Assembly (NCBI GenBank): GCA_046538375.1
Contig: JBKHJA010000050.1
Span: forward strand, 1 to 19,425
From: JBKHJA01 sp046538375
Lineage (GTDB): Bacteria; Acidobacteriota; Aminicenantia; Aminicenantales; Aminicenantaceae
Reading direction: 5' to 3'
DNA: 19,425 bases
Shown one piece after another: positions 7,977 through 14,253 of the stretch. Position 1 is the stretch's first letter, and every line of letters starts with the position of its first letter. The notes under the pieces are model-generated. The model saw nothing but the letters and a program-made list of their open reading frames with translations. It had not been told where the DNA came from and made no database searches. The position numbers were made by a program, and so were the translations under genes.

Positions 7977-8270
7977 CTATTCTGTGTGGTTGAAAAACTT
8001 TAAATGATGGAGTCTATCCACTTCTTTTATTTTCAGCCTTAAAAAATATATAAGCACAAAAATAGAAAGCCACAGCCATCCCAGGAAAACATAAACACCT
8101 GTTTCTTCTTTGATGTCCTGAGGCGAAACCACCACTTTCTCCTCCGGCTCTTCGGTCTGCATTTTCTGTTCTTGGTTTTTCGCTGAAACCTGTTGAACCG
8201 GGCTGTAGCCCGCCCCCAAAAACACCACCAACAAAACAACAAACAAAACTGAAACCAGCCTCATCTTCAT
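7977..8270 (-). CDS. Small CcmD-like membrane protein at end of sdh-pet operon
   Basis: A 97-residue protein with an N-terminal hydrophobic segment (about 4-22, signal peptide or anchor), a short charged linker rich in Gln and Glu (31-57), and a second membrane segment (about 59-77). The second segment ends in a basic, amphipathic tail (RLKIKEVDRLHHL). Layout and tail resemble the CcmD family, small proteins that help the haem-delivery ABC transporter in cytochrome c maturation. This is family resemblance by eye, not proof. There is no cysteine, so it is not a c-type cytochrome. A GTG at 8285 could extend it by five codons. The ATG at 8270 is favoured because it forms an ATGA overlap with the petB stop, as at other joins of this operon, with GGAG 9 bases ahead. 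Confidence 0.7.
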   Translation of the reverse strand: MKMRLVSVLFVVLLVVFLGAGYSPVQQVSAKNQEQKMQTEEPEEKVVVSPQDIKEETGVYVFLGWLWLSIFVLIYFLRLKIKEVDRLHHLKFFNHTE

Positions 8271-9346
8271 TCCAAAAGACTCCACAGAGTCATGGCCGCA
8301 GCATACCCTATCAACAGATAAGCCACCACAGTGATGATGGCTCCTTTCCTCTCTTCAGGTTTGTTATCTATAAACGGGAGAAAAAAGAACAAAACACCTG
8401 CGGCCAGGATCAACAGCACAGCCACTGTATCGCCGTCCACAAACAGGATCTTACCAGGAAAAATCTTCAAGGTTTGGAACAAAAACAGAAAATACCACTC
8501 TGGCTTAATCCCCTCTGGCGCTGGGGCCATCAAATCCGCCGGCTTATCCAGAGAGGGAGGAAACAAGACGGCCAAGGTCAAAAGTATTCCCAGAAGCACC
8601 AACCAGACCACCATCTCCCTGTATACAAAGTTGGGCCAGAAAGGAAGTTCCTCCAGCTTATTCTTTTTCTTCTCTATATCCACAGGCACACTCATTCCCT
8701 GTTTCTGGATGAAATAGACATGGAGGCCGATGAGAGCCACAATGAATAAAGGCAGGATACAGACATGAAAGCCGAAAAAACGGGTAAGGGTATCTCCGGT
8801 CACATCTTCTCCGCCCCGGAGGAACCTGGTCGCCCAGCTCCCCACTACCGGCACAGAACTGGGAATGTCTGTTCCCACTTTGGTCGCCGATACAGAAAGA
8901 TCATCCCAAGGCAGAAGATATCCCGTAAACCCGAAGGCCAAAGACACCAGCAGCAGAAAAACTCCGCTCATCCAGGTCAGCTCTCGAGGCCCACGGTAAG
9001 CCTTGATGACCCAAATGCTCACCAGATGGACGAACACAAAAGCGATCATAAACGAGGCAGACCAGCTGTGGATGGAGCGGATGATCCATCCGAGAGGCAC
9101 TTCGGTCATGATTTCTCCCACACTCTGATTGGCTTTCTCCAGAGTGGGCTTGTAATAAAAAAGGAGCATAAAACCTGTCAATACCTGAACGGCAAAAAAC
9201 AACAGGATGGCGCTTCCCGTGTAATACCAAAGGGTGTGACGGTGCTGAGGGATTTTCTTTTCCCTCAAGTACTGATTTATGCTCCGCACTCCAAGACGAT
9301 CATCCAGCCATTCCTGGATTCTGGATTGTTTGCGGTTGCTGCTCAC
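8267..9346 (-). CDS. petB: Cytochrome b of a bc/b6f-type complex (fused cytochrome b6 + subunit IV)
   Basis: Membrane haem b subunit of a quinol:acceptor oxidoreductase, 359 residues. The N-terminal half is cytochrome b6-like, with four membrane helices and haem ligands H93/H107 and H194/H209. The second pair is 15 apart, the b6 spacing rather than the 14 of mitochondrial-type cytochrome b. The C-terminal half is subunit IV-like with PEWY (282-285), the quinol-oxidation site motif, and three further helices. The cysteine that covalently holds haem ci in true b6 (C35 in plants) is replaced here by tyrosine, Y42. The start is GTG at 9346, overlapping the Rieske stop as GTGA, with AGGAG four bases upstream inside the Rieske gene. 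Its partner Rieske gene is directly upstream, but no cytochrome c1 or other c-type haem protein (no CxxCH) is encoded in this operon. Confidence 0.93.
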   Translation of the reverse strand: MSSNRKQSRIQEWLDDRLGVRSINQYLREKKIPQHRHTLWYYTGSAILLFFAVQVLTGFMLLFYYKPTLEKANQSVGEIMTEVPLGWIIRSIHSWSASFMIAFVFVHLVSIWVIKAYRGPRELTWMSGVFLLLVSLAFGFTGYLLPWDDLSVSATKVGTDIPSSVPVVGSWATRFLRGGEDVTGDTLTRFFGFHVCILPLFIVALIGLHVYFIQKQGMSVPVDIEKKKNKLEELPFWPNFVYREMVVWLVLLGILLTLAVLFPPSLDKPADLMAPAPEGIKPEWYFLFLFQTLKIFPGKILFVDGDTVAVLLILAAGVLFFFLPFIDNKPEERKGAIITVVAYLLIGYAAAMTLWSLLE

Positions 9347-9792
9347 TCCACTCCTTCTTTCTTGATGATCAAATCCTCCCCTTCCACTTCCACTATCAGA
9401 CTGCGAAGAGGGCGGGGAGGAGGACCCCCTATGTTCACCCCGAACTCATCATACCAGCCTTCATGACAGGCACAAAAAAACTTCTTCTGATGGGGAAGGT
9501 AGGTGACATTGCAGTCCAGATGAGTGCAAACTCCCACCAAAGCCATCAAGGAACCATCATGGTTTTTCTTCAGTATGCCGGGCTTGCTTCCCCACGCAAA
9601 ATTCCTCACCGAATTCGCTGCCATGTCTTTATAATCAGCCCAGGAAAGAATGACCTTGTCCGGTTCCCGGTAAGGAGGAAAGACGAACCTGATGATGGGA
9701 TACAGAAACGAACCCAGCAGTGCTGCCAGCCAGCCTCCGAGAAGTCCGTTCAAAAACTGGCGGCGGGTGAAAAGAGAATGTTTAAGTTTCAT
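9343..9792 (-). CDS. petC/qcrA: Rieske iron-sulfur protein of bc-type complex
   Basis: [2Fe-2S] electron carrier taking electrons from quinol at the cytochrome b Qo site; 149 residues. The N-terminus TRRQFLNGLLGG plus a hydrophobic helix (about 14-34) is a twin-arginine-type signal anchor, the usual route for folded Rieske proteins. Cluster ligands are in CTHLDC and CACHEG: two cysteines and two histidines, with the second cysteine of each box available for the disulfide. The common CPCHGS box reads CACHEG here, so the serine that hydrogen-bonds the cluster is glycine, while the following tyrosine (in GWYD) is kept. Loss of that serine lowers redox potential in characterised proteins and is typical of menaquinol-linked complexes. 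ATGA overlap with sdhB upstream, GTGA overlap with petB downstream. Confidence 0.93.
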   Translation of the reverse strand: MKLKHSLFTRRQFLNGLLGGWLAALLGSFLYPIIRFVFPPYREPDKVILSWADYKDMAANSVRNFAWGSKPGILKKNHDGSLMALVGVCTHLDCNVTYLPHQKKFFCACHEGWYDEFGVNIGGPPPRPLRSLIVEVEGEDLIIKKEGVE

Positions 9793-10514
9793 GATTTGGA
9801 TCTAAAAATTCGCTTGAATTTCTCCACAATCATTTTCCTGCGCAAAGCTTCAATCCCATCAGCAGGTCTGACTTCTTTTGGACATACCTCGTTGCATTTA
9901 AAAATGGTATCGCATCCCCATATTCCTGTTTCTGTGTTGACCTGAGACCACTCTGAAAAAGGTCTCCTGTCCCGCGGATCTTTCACCAAACGCCAAAGTT
10001 TGGCCAGAGCCGCCGGTCCTAAATATCTCTCATCCCTGGAAGCCACAGGACATGCGCTGTAGCAGCATCCGCACATGATGCAGTTGATATACTGTAAGAT
10101 TTTTTCCATTTCTTTCTCTTCTATCCTGTAACCCTTGGCAGGTGGATTCTGGCTGGGATGAATATAAGGCTTGACATGATAAACAGCTTCCCAGAAGGGA
10201 TCCATGTTGACCACCAGATCTTTCTCCACCTCCATGTTGGGAAGAGGTTCAATCACAATTCGCGAAGAGCCTAAAGAATCAACCATGGTGTGGCAGGCTA
10301 AATCAAACCGGCCGTTAATCACCATGGCACAAGAACCACAGATGGCTTCCCGGCAGCTGTATCTGAAGGAAAGGGTTGAATCCTGTTCATTTCTTATATC
10401 CATCAGTGCTTCCAGGACGGTGGCCCTGGCAGAAGATCGATAGCGGAAATCCTGAAAATGGGGAGTTTGGTCTTGTGATGGATCAGACCTTAATATCCGA
10501 AAAACACACTCCAT
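9789..10514 (-). CDS. sdhB: Succinate dehydrogenase / fumarate reductase iron-sulfur subunit
   Basis: Carries electrons from the flavin of SdhA to the membrane quinone through three clusters; 241 residues. The N-terminal ferredoxin-like domain has [2Fe-2S] ligands C54, C59, C62 and C74. In the C-terminal domain CIMCGCCYSACP (145-156) and C201, C207, C211 supply the other two clusters. By alignment with E. coli SdhB, C145/C148/C151/C211 should bind [4Fe-4S] and C155/C201/C207 [3Fe-4S]. The ATG is one base after the sdhA stop, and the stop overlaps the Rieske ATG as ATGA. Sequence alone does not say whether the complex works as succinate dehydrogenase or as fumarate reductase. Confidence 0.96.
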   Translation of the reverse strand: MECVFRILRSDPSQDQTPHFQDFRYRSSARATVLEALMDIRNEQDSTLSFRYSCREAICGSCAMVINGRFDLACHTMVDSLGSSRIVIEPLPNMEVEKDLVVNMDPFWEAVYHVKPYIHPSQNPPAKGYRIEEKEMEKILQYINCIMCGCCYSACPVASRDERYLGPAALAKLWRLVKDPRDRRPFSEWSQVNTETGIWGCDTIFKCNEVCPKEVRPADGIEALRRKMIVEKFKRIFRSKS

Positions 10515-10515
10515 G

Positions 10516-12213
10516 TTAATATTTTCTCTCCACCGGCTGGTATTTGTCGATTTTCACCTGTTTATAGCCAATCTGAGGTTTTCCCTCTTTCCATGAAACC
10601 AGAGTATGTTTCAGCCAATTCTTATCATCACGTTTGGGAAACTCCACCCGATAATGGGATCCGCGGGTTTCCTCCCTGTGGATGGCTCCCAGGGCGATCA
10701 CTTCTGCCAGATCGAGCATGGATTCCAGTTCAAAGATGTTGACCAGCTCCTGGCAGAAGGTGAGGCTTCTGCTGGAGAGGCCCACCCGCTCATAGTCCTT
10801 CCTGAGTGCTCGTATCTTTTCTAAAGCAGCGGTTAAATCCTTCCTGTTCCTGAAAATTCCCACCTCTTCGCTCATGATCTCTTTCAGCCTGTTCAACAGC
10901 AAGTGCACCTTCACTCCTTCCTCTCGCGTCATCCAGGCATCGATCTTTTTTTTGATGGCCGCCGCCTCCTCCAGGAGCACCTTTTCTGCCTCTGGATCAT
11001 CATCACTGCCTTGGACATAACGGGAAGCCTCTTCTCCAGCGATCCGGCCAAAAACTACCGTCTCCAGGAGAGAATTTCCGCCCAGCCGGTTAGCCCCATG
11101 AACACTCACACAGGCACACTCGCCTGTAGCAAAAAATCCCTTCACCCACGAGGCACATGTCTCGTCGACATCGATACCCCCCATGGAATAATGCTGGGCT
11201 GGCTGGATGGGTATGGGTTTCTCCACAGGATCGACTCCTGCAAATCTTATGCAGATCTCCCGGATTGCGGGGAGCCGTTTTTTTATCTTCTCCTCCCCTA
11301 AATGTCTCAAATCAAGGTGGACATACAGATCCTCAAAACCATGTCCCTTTTCGATCTCTGTCTGAATGGCCCGGGCCACGATGTCTCTGGGTGCCAGCTC
11401 CATGGCCGAGGGAGCATAGTCAGCCATGAATCTTTTCCCTTTGTTGTTGAGAAGATGCCCTCCTTCTCCCCGGGCTCCTTCTGTAATCAGGATGTTTTTG
11501 CCCAAAAGAGAGGTGGGATGAAACTGAACAAATTCCATGTCTTTCATAGGAACACCAGCCCGGTAAGCAATGCCGATACCGCTTCCATGGTTGATATAAG
11601 CATTGGTGGTCCTGGAGTAGACCCTGCCGTAGCCTCCGGTGGCAAAGATGACCGCCCGCGCTTTTACGGGCACCACTTGAGCCTGGGTCAAATCAAAGAC
11701 CACCACTCCACAGCATTTTCCGTCTCTGACCACCAGTTTAGTCACCAGCCGCTCATCAAGAAAATTGACTTTTTTCTTTATGGACTGCTCGAAAAGAGTA
11801 TGAAGAATGACCAGTCCAGTCCGATCCGCTGCATAGCATGTCCGGGGAAAAGCGGCGCCTCCAAAAGGCCTTTGAGCAATCACTCCGCCGGGAAAGCGGC
11901 TGAAGGGGACTCCCAGATACTCCAGCTCATAAATGGCAGGAACAGCCCTCTGGCACAACACTTCAGCGGCTCTCTGATCAGCCAGATAATCACTTCCCTT
12001 TATGGTATCAAAGGCATGCTTCTCCCAGGTGTCATCTTTTCCTTCAGGATTGTTCCCTAGAGCCGCATTGATCCCTCCCTGGGCTGCCACAGAGTGGGAA
12101 CGGAGAGGATGGACTTTGGAAATGACGGCCACCTTAAGCGAGGGGTCGCTGTTCAAGGCTGCGGCCAGTCCCGCTAATCCACCCCCCACCACAAGGATGT
12201 CTTGAGAAATCAT
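10516..12213 (-). CDS. sdhA: Succinate dehydrogenase / fumarate reductase flavoprotein subunit
   Basis: Catalytic subunit oxidising succinate to fumarate (or the reverse), 565 residues. The FAD dinucleotide fold starts with VVGGGLAGLAAAL (8-20). The covalent flavin histidine is H40 in RSHSVAAQGG. Substrate-site residues are recognisable: H232 in FHPTS, the GARGEGG loop (247-252), R276 in APRDIVAR, and H341 in HYSMGG. The gene begins directly after the sdhC stop (TGAATG, no gap), with AGGGA as ribosome site inside the end of sdhC, which points to translational coupling. Order sdhC-A-B is typical; what follows sdhB is not. Confidence 0.97.
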   Translation of the reverse strand: MISQDILVVGGGLAGLAAALNSDPSLKVAVISKVHPLRSHSVAAQGGINAALGNNPEGKDDTWEKHAFDTIKGSDYLADQRAAEVLCQRAVPAIYELEYLGVPFSRFPGGVIAQRPFGGAAFPRTCYAADRTGLVILHTLFEQSIKKKVNFLDERLVTKLVVRDGKCCGVVVFDLTQAQVVPVKARAVIFATGGYGRVYSRTTNAYINHGSGIGIAYRAGVPMKDMEFVQFHPTSLLGKNILITEGARGEGGHLLNNKGKRFMADYAPSAMELAPRDIVARAIQTEIEKGHGFEDLYVHLDLRHLGEEKIKKRLPAIREICIRFAGVDPVEKPIPIQPAQHYSMGGIDVDETCASWVKGFFATGECACVSVHGANRLGGNSLLETVVFGRIAGEEASRYVQGSDDDPEAEKVLLEEAAAIKKKIDAWMTREEGVKVHLLLNRLKEIMSEEVGIFRNRKDLTAALEKIRALRKDYERVGLSSRSLTFCQELVNIFELESMLDLAEVIALGAIHREETRGSHYRVEFPKRDDKNWLKHTLVSWKEGKPQIGYKQVKIDKYQPVERKY

Positions 12214-12522
12214 TCAGTAATCCCTGGTAAAATAAAAGACCAGAAGCATTGAAGCCAAGACCAGGATGAGAATGGTGAATATCCAGAAGAGCAGTTTTTC
12301 TTTCCGAACCCCCGTATCAATGATGATGGTCCTCAAGCCGTAAAGGGCATGAGAGACCACTGCAACGATGAGCAGGACATCCACAAAAGGATTGGTATGA
12401 AGGACAAGAGCCCAATCCGGTTTCTGGCCTTTGGTCATCAAAAAGAAAGAAGTCACAAATTTGATTCCCAGGAGAAGGATGAGCAGAAGTCCGCTGATTC
12501 GATGGAAGACCCACACAAACAT
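12214..12522 (-). CDS. sdhC: Succinate dehydrogenase membrane anchor, cytochrome b556-like
   Basis: A 102-residue membrane protein with three predicted helices (about 8-29, 45-66, 77-98). The opening WVFHRISG (4-11) is the SdhC quinone-site/haem signature, and SHALYGLRTIIID (57-69) holds the likely haem-ligand histidine H58 with the conserved arginine and aspartate. The long N-terminal stretch that often precedes HRxSG is absent; an in-frame TAA ten codons upstream of the ATG, with no start codon between, rules out extension. Most SQR complexes use two such anchors (SdhC and SdhD) or one longer five-helix protein. Only this one is encoded here. It is first in the operon, 27 bases downstream of a strong -10 box, with AAGGA 9 bases before the start. 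Confidence 0.85.
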   Translation of the reverse strand: MFVWVFHRISGLLLILLLGIKFVTSFFLMTKGQKPDWALVLHTNPFVDVLLIVAVVSHALYGLRTIIIDTGVRKEKLLFWIFTILILVLASMLLVFYFTRDY

Positions 12523-12548
12523 AAAAAGAGTTCCTTTTTGGAGGATAT

Positions 12549-12577
12549 ATTAAATTAAAGTCGGATGGGAATGTCAA
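12549..12577 (-). promoter_or_regulatory. Strong sigma-70-type promoter of the sdh-pet operon
   Basis: On the minus strand a perfect -35 TTGACA (12572-12577), a 17-base spacer and -10 TTTAAT (12549-12554, 5 of 6) precede sdhC. Transcription would start near 12542, giving a leader of about 20 bases. This is the best promoter match in the window. Confidence 0.7.
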
Positions 12578-12668
12578 GGGAAAGGGGTAAGCATCTCTTT
12601 TTCCGGGATGGGGGGTGAGGAAACAATAGTGTTTACCAGGATCTATAAATCTTTCTAAAAAGAATGAT

Positions 12669-12692
12669 TATAATTTACAATATAAGTCTTAT
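12669..12692 (+). promoter_or_regulatory. Candidate -10 and palindrome ahead of the sigma-factor operon
   Basis: A perfect TATAAT (12669-12674) faces the sigma gene but has no recognisable TTGACA 16-18 bases upstream; the -35 could be read by an ECF factor or helped by an activator. Right after it is an 11-base palindrome ATAAG-T-CTTAT (12682-12692), which could be an operator. A start here would give an untranslated leader of roughly 100 bases. Confidence 0.3.
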
Positions 12693-12720
12693 GATCAAAA
12701 CAACAGGCTTTAAGAACGGA

Positions 12721-12771
12721 AGATTTTCAAATCTCCTCCGTCTAAACAATAGACGGAGGTCATAAAGATTT
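12721..12771 (+). promoter_or_regulatory. Leader hairpin with alternative pairing ahead of ECF sigma gene
   Basis: CCTCCGTCTA (12735-12744), loop AACAA and TAGACGGAGG (12750-12759) form a perfect 10-bp stem that buries GGAGG, the only strong Shine-Dalgarno sequence in the leader. Flanking it, AAATCT (12729-12734) can pair with AGATTT at 12721-12726 (loop TC) or with AGATTT at 12766-12771 (extending the main stem). Such competing pairings are typical of RNA switches, but no known riboswitch class is recognised. GGAGGT is 11 bases before an ATG at 12772, which opens a 3-codon frame whose TGA overlaps the sigma ATG. Confidence 0.45.
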
Positions 12772-12779
12772 ATGGGTGA

Positions 12780-13349
12780 ATGAAAGAAAAAGAACTGGTA
12801 AAGCTGAGCAGGAAAGGCGATGAACAGGCATTCAGCAAATTGGTAGAGATATACAAGAGGAAGGTGTTTAACTTGGCTTACAGCTTAACACAAAACCGGG
12901 ATGTGGCCGATGACATCGCTCAGGAGGCATTCATAAAAGCTTACTTCGGGCTGGAAAGTTTTAAATTCAAATCAGAATTTGGAACCTGGCTCTATCGGAT
13001 CACCATCAACCTCATCAGGGACCACATGAGGAAAAAAAAGAGGATGAAAAAACTGGTCAGGGAACACGTCAAGGAGAATCCCTTCATGTATAAAGATGAG
13101 ATAGAAGAAAGAGAGAAAAAGTTGAGGGAGGAGGAAAAGAGAAAATTCGTTCACAGGTTCATCCGCACCCTTCCTGAAAAATACCAGCTCATCCTGACTT
13201 TGAGAGATATTCACGGCTATTCATACCAAGACATCGCCAAAATCCTCAATATCTCTTCTGGCACCGTAGACTCACGGCTGCACAGGGCCAGGAGACAGCT
13301 TCGAAAAAAGATAGAACCTTTTTTGAAGGAAAAAAGGAGGAGATCATGA
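12780..13349 (+). CDS. ECF-family RNA polymerase sigma factor
   Basis: Alternative sigma-70 factor of the extracytoplasmic function (RpoE/SigW-like) group, 189 residues. Region 2 (about 7-88) includes DIAQEAFIKAY (45-55) for -10 recognition and core binding. A highly charged linker spans about 85-122. Region 4 (about 125-180) holds a helix-turn-helix, YSYQDIAKILNISSGTVDSR (147-166). Regions 1, 3 and the extra C-terminal domains of other groups are absent. An in-frame TGA immediately before the ATG fixes the start, which has only a poor GGGTGA ribosome site. Translation may depend on the overlapping 3-codon leader frame. The last codons (RRRS) arise from the ribosome-binding site of the next gene, whose ATG overlaps the stop as ATGA. 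It very likely activates its own operon, as is usual in this group. Confidence 0.93.
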   Translation: MKEKELVKLSRKGDEQAFSKLVEIYKRKVFNLAYSLTQNRDVADDIAQEAFIKAYFGLESFKFKSEFGTWLYRITINLIRDHMRKKKRMKKLVREHVKENPFMYKDEIEEREKKLREEEKRKFVHRFIRTLPEKYQLILTLRDIHGYSYQDIAKILNISSGTVDSRLHRARRQLRKKIEPFLKEKRRRS

Positions 13350-13834
13350 CATGCAAAAATTCTGAGAGACTGCTTCTGCGCTCCTTGGATGGCCTTTTGA
13401 CCGAGGAAGAAAAACGAAAACTTGCCAGCCACCTGGAGAGCTGTTCTGCCTGTCAGGCCAAGAAAAGAGAGTATGGAATTCTTCTGGCTGTTTTAAAAAA
13501 GAAAGAGTACCCAGAACCAAAGCCATATTTTCGGGACAGACTCCAGGGGAAAATAAAAGAAAGACAAAGGTATAACTTGTGGAACACAGTGAAACAATGG
13601 AGCCTCAAGGCCGTCCCTCTTTCATTGGTCATTGTGCTCATTTTGGCTTTCACCTTGATTTTTATGCCCTCTCCTAAAAAAGAAGAATTGAGTCAATCAG
13701 AGCTTCTTCTCCGCCACCGGAATCCTCTCCAGGATGAAAGGCTGCTGTTAGAAGAAGAGTCAGAGAATCAGAATATGATGATTATCTTCTCCTCTTTGGA
13801 AGAAGAAGACAGTGTAAGGAGATATATCCCATGA
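13346..13834 (+). CDS. Transmembrane anti-sigma factor with zinc-binding (ZAS, zf-HC2) domain
   Basis: A 162-residue protein that should hold the preceding sigma factor inactive at the membrane. The N-terminal cytoplasmic domain has the zinc-binding anti-sigma pattern C3 ... H29-x3-C33-x2-C36 (HLESCSAC). A single membrane helix spans about 87-107. A short extracytoplasmic tail of about 55 residues is rich in Glu and Leu. The overlap with the sigma stop (ATGA, 13346-13349) and AGGAGG just upstream suggest near-stoichiometric production. In related systems release is by regulated proteolysis or by a conformational change of the zinc domain; the signal here is unknown. The stop overlaps the next ATG in the same way. 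Confidence 0.88.
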   Translation: MTCKNSERLLLRSLDGLLTEEEKRKLASHLESCSACQAKKREYGILLAVLKKKEYPEPKPYFRDRLQGKIKERQRYNLWNTVKQWSLKAVPLSLVIVLILAFTLIFMPSPKKEELSQSELLLRHRNPLQDERLLLEEESENQNMMIIFSSLEEEDSVRRYIP

Positions 13835-14253
13835 AAAACAATGTGAAACTCTTGATCATATTTTCTTTTATTGCGGTCTTCTTGGTGGGAGGCGTTGCCG
13901 GTTATCTGGTGGAAAAGCACCTCATCCTCCCCCCGGACAAGAAAACAAGGGAAGAGAGGCGCCATCCGCATTTTCCCACTCTCCAAACCATGGCTCAAGA
14001 ACTTGAACTCACTCCAGAACAGCAAGAAAAAATAAAGGAAATTTTTAACCGTAACGAAAAAAGGATGAAAGACTTGAGAAGCCTGATCTATGACCGTCTC
14101 TCCACCCTAAGATCTCAACTGAAAAACGAAATCAAATCTGTGTTAACCGAGGACCAGAGACTGAAATTCGAGGCCATGATCGATAAATACATCCAACAAA
14201 GGAAAAAAGAGAAAAGAAGAAAATACAAAACAGAAAAAGGAGAAGACACATGA
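13831..14253 (+). CDS. Membrane-anchored LTxxQ periplasmic protein (Spy/CpxP/CnrX-like)
   Basis: A 140-residue protein with one N-terminal membrane segment (about 6-26), followed by an all-helical, strongly charged periplasmic domain. Two LTxxQ motifs, LTPEQ (60-64) and LTEDQ (105-109), are the hallmark of the Spy/CpxP/ZraP/CnrX fold, helical-hairpin proteins that bind unfolded proteins or metal ions. Spy and CpxP are soluble; CnrX is membrane-anchored and controls a sigma/anti-sigma pair. The position here, between the anti-sigma gene and the efflux genes, makes a sensor or co-regulator role likely (inference). The linker has histidines (H44-like HPH) but no obvious cysteine metal site. The C-terminus is very basic. 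ATGA overlaps both neighbours; AAGGAG lies 9 bases before the ATG. Confidence 0.78.
   Translation: MKNNVKLLIIFSFIAVFLVGGVAGYLVEKHLILPPDKKTREERRHPHFPTLQTMAQELELTPEQQEKIKEIFNRNEKRMKDLRSLIYDRLSTLRSQLKNEIKSVLTEDQRLKFEAMIDKYIQQRKKEKRRKYKTEKGEDT

Noticed and set aside
8271..8285. GTG start extending the CcmD-like protein by five codons
   Set aside because: The ATG at 8270 makes the ATGA overlap seen elsewhere in the operon and has GGAG at good spacing; the GTG has none.
8765..9466. 233-codon plus-strand frame opposite petB/petC
   Set aside because: Hydrophilic, His/Arg/Pro-rich translation typical of an antisense shadow of membrane genes; no ribosome site and no family resemblance.
11302..12060. 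252-codon plus-strand frame opposite sdhA
   Set aside because: Lies fully antisense to a strongly conserved gene and shows no recognisable domain.
7977..12522. Hidden cytochrome c1 or other c-type haem protein in the operon
   Set aside because: No CxxCH occurs in any of the products; CACH in the Rieske protein is a cluster ligand box.
12317..12577. 86-codon minus-strand frame overlapping sdhC as a possible second anchor (sdhD)
   Set aside because: It is in another frame of sdhC, rich in Pro, Ser and Cys, with no membrane helices; a frame shadow.
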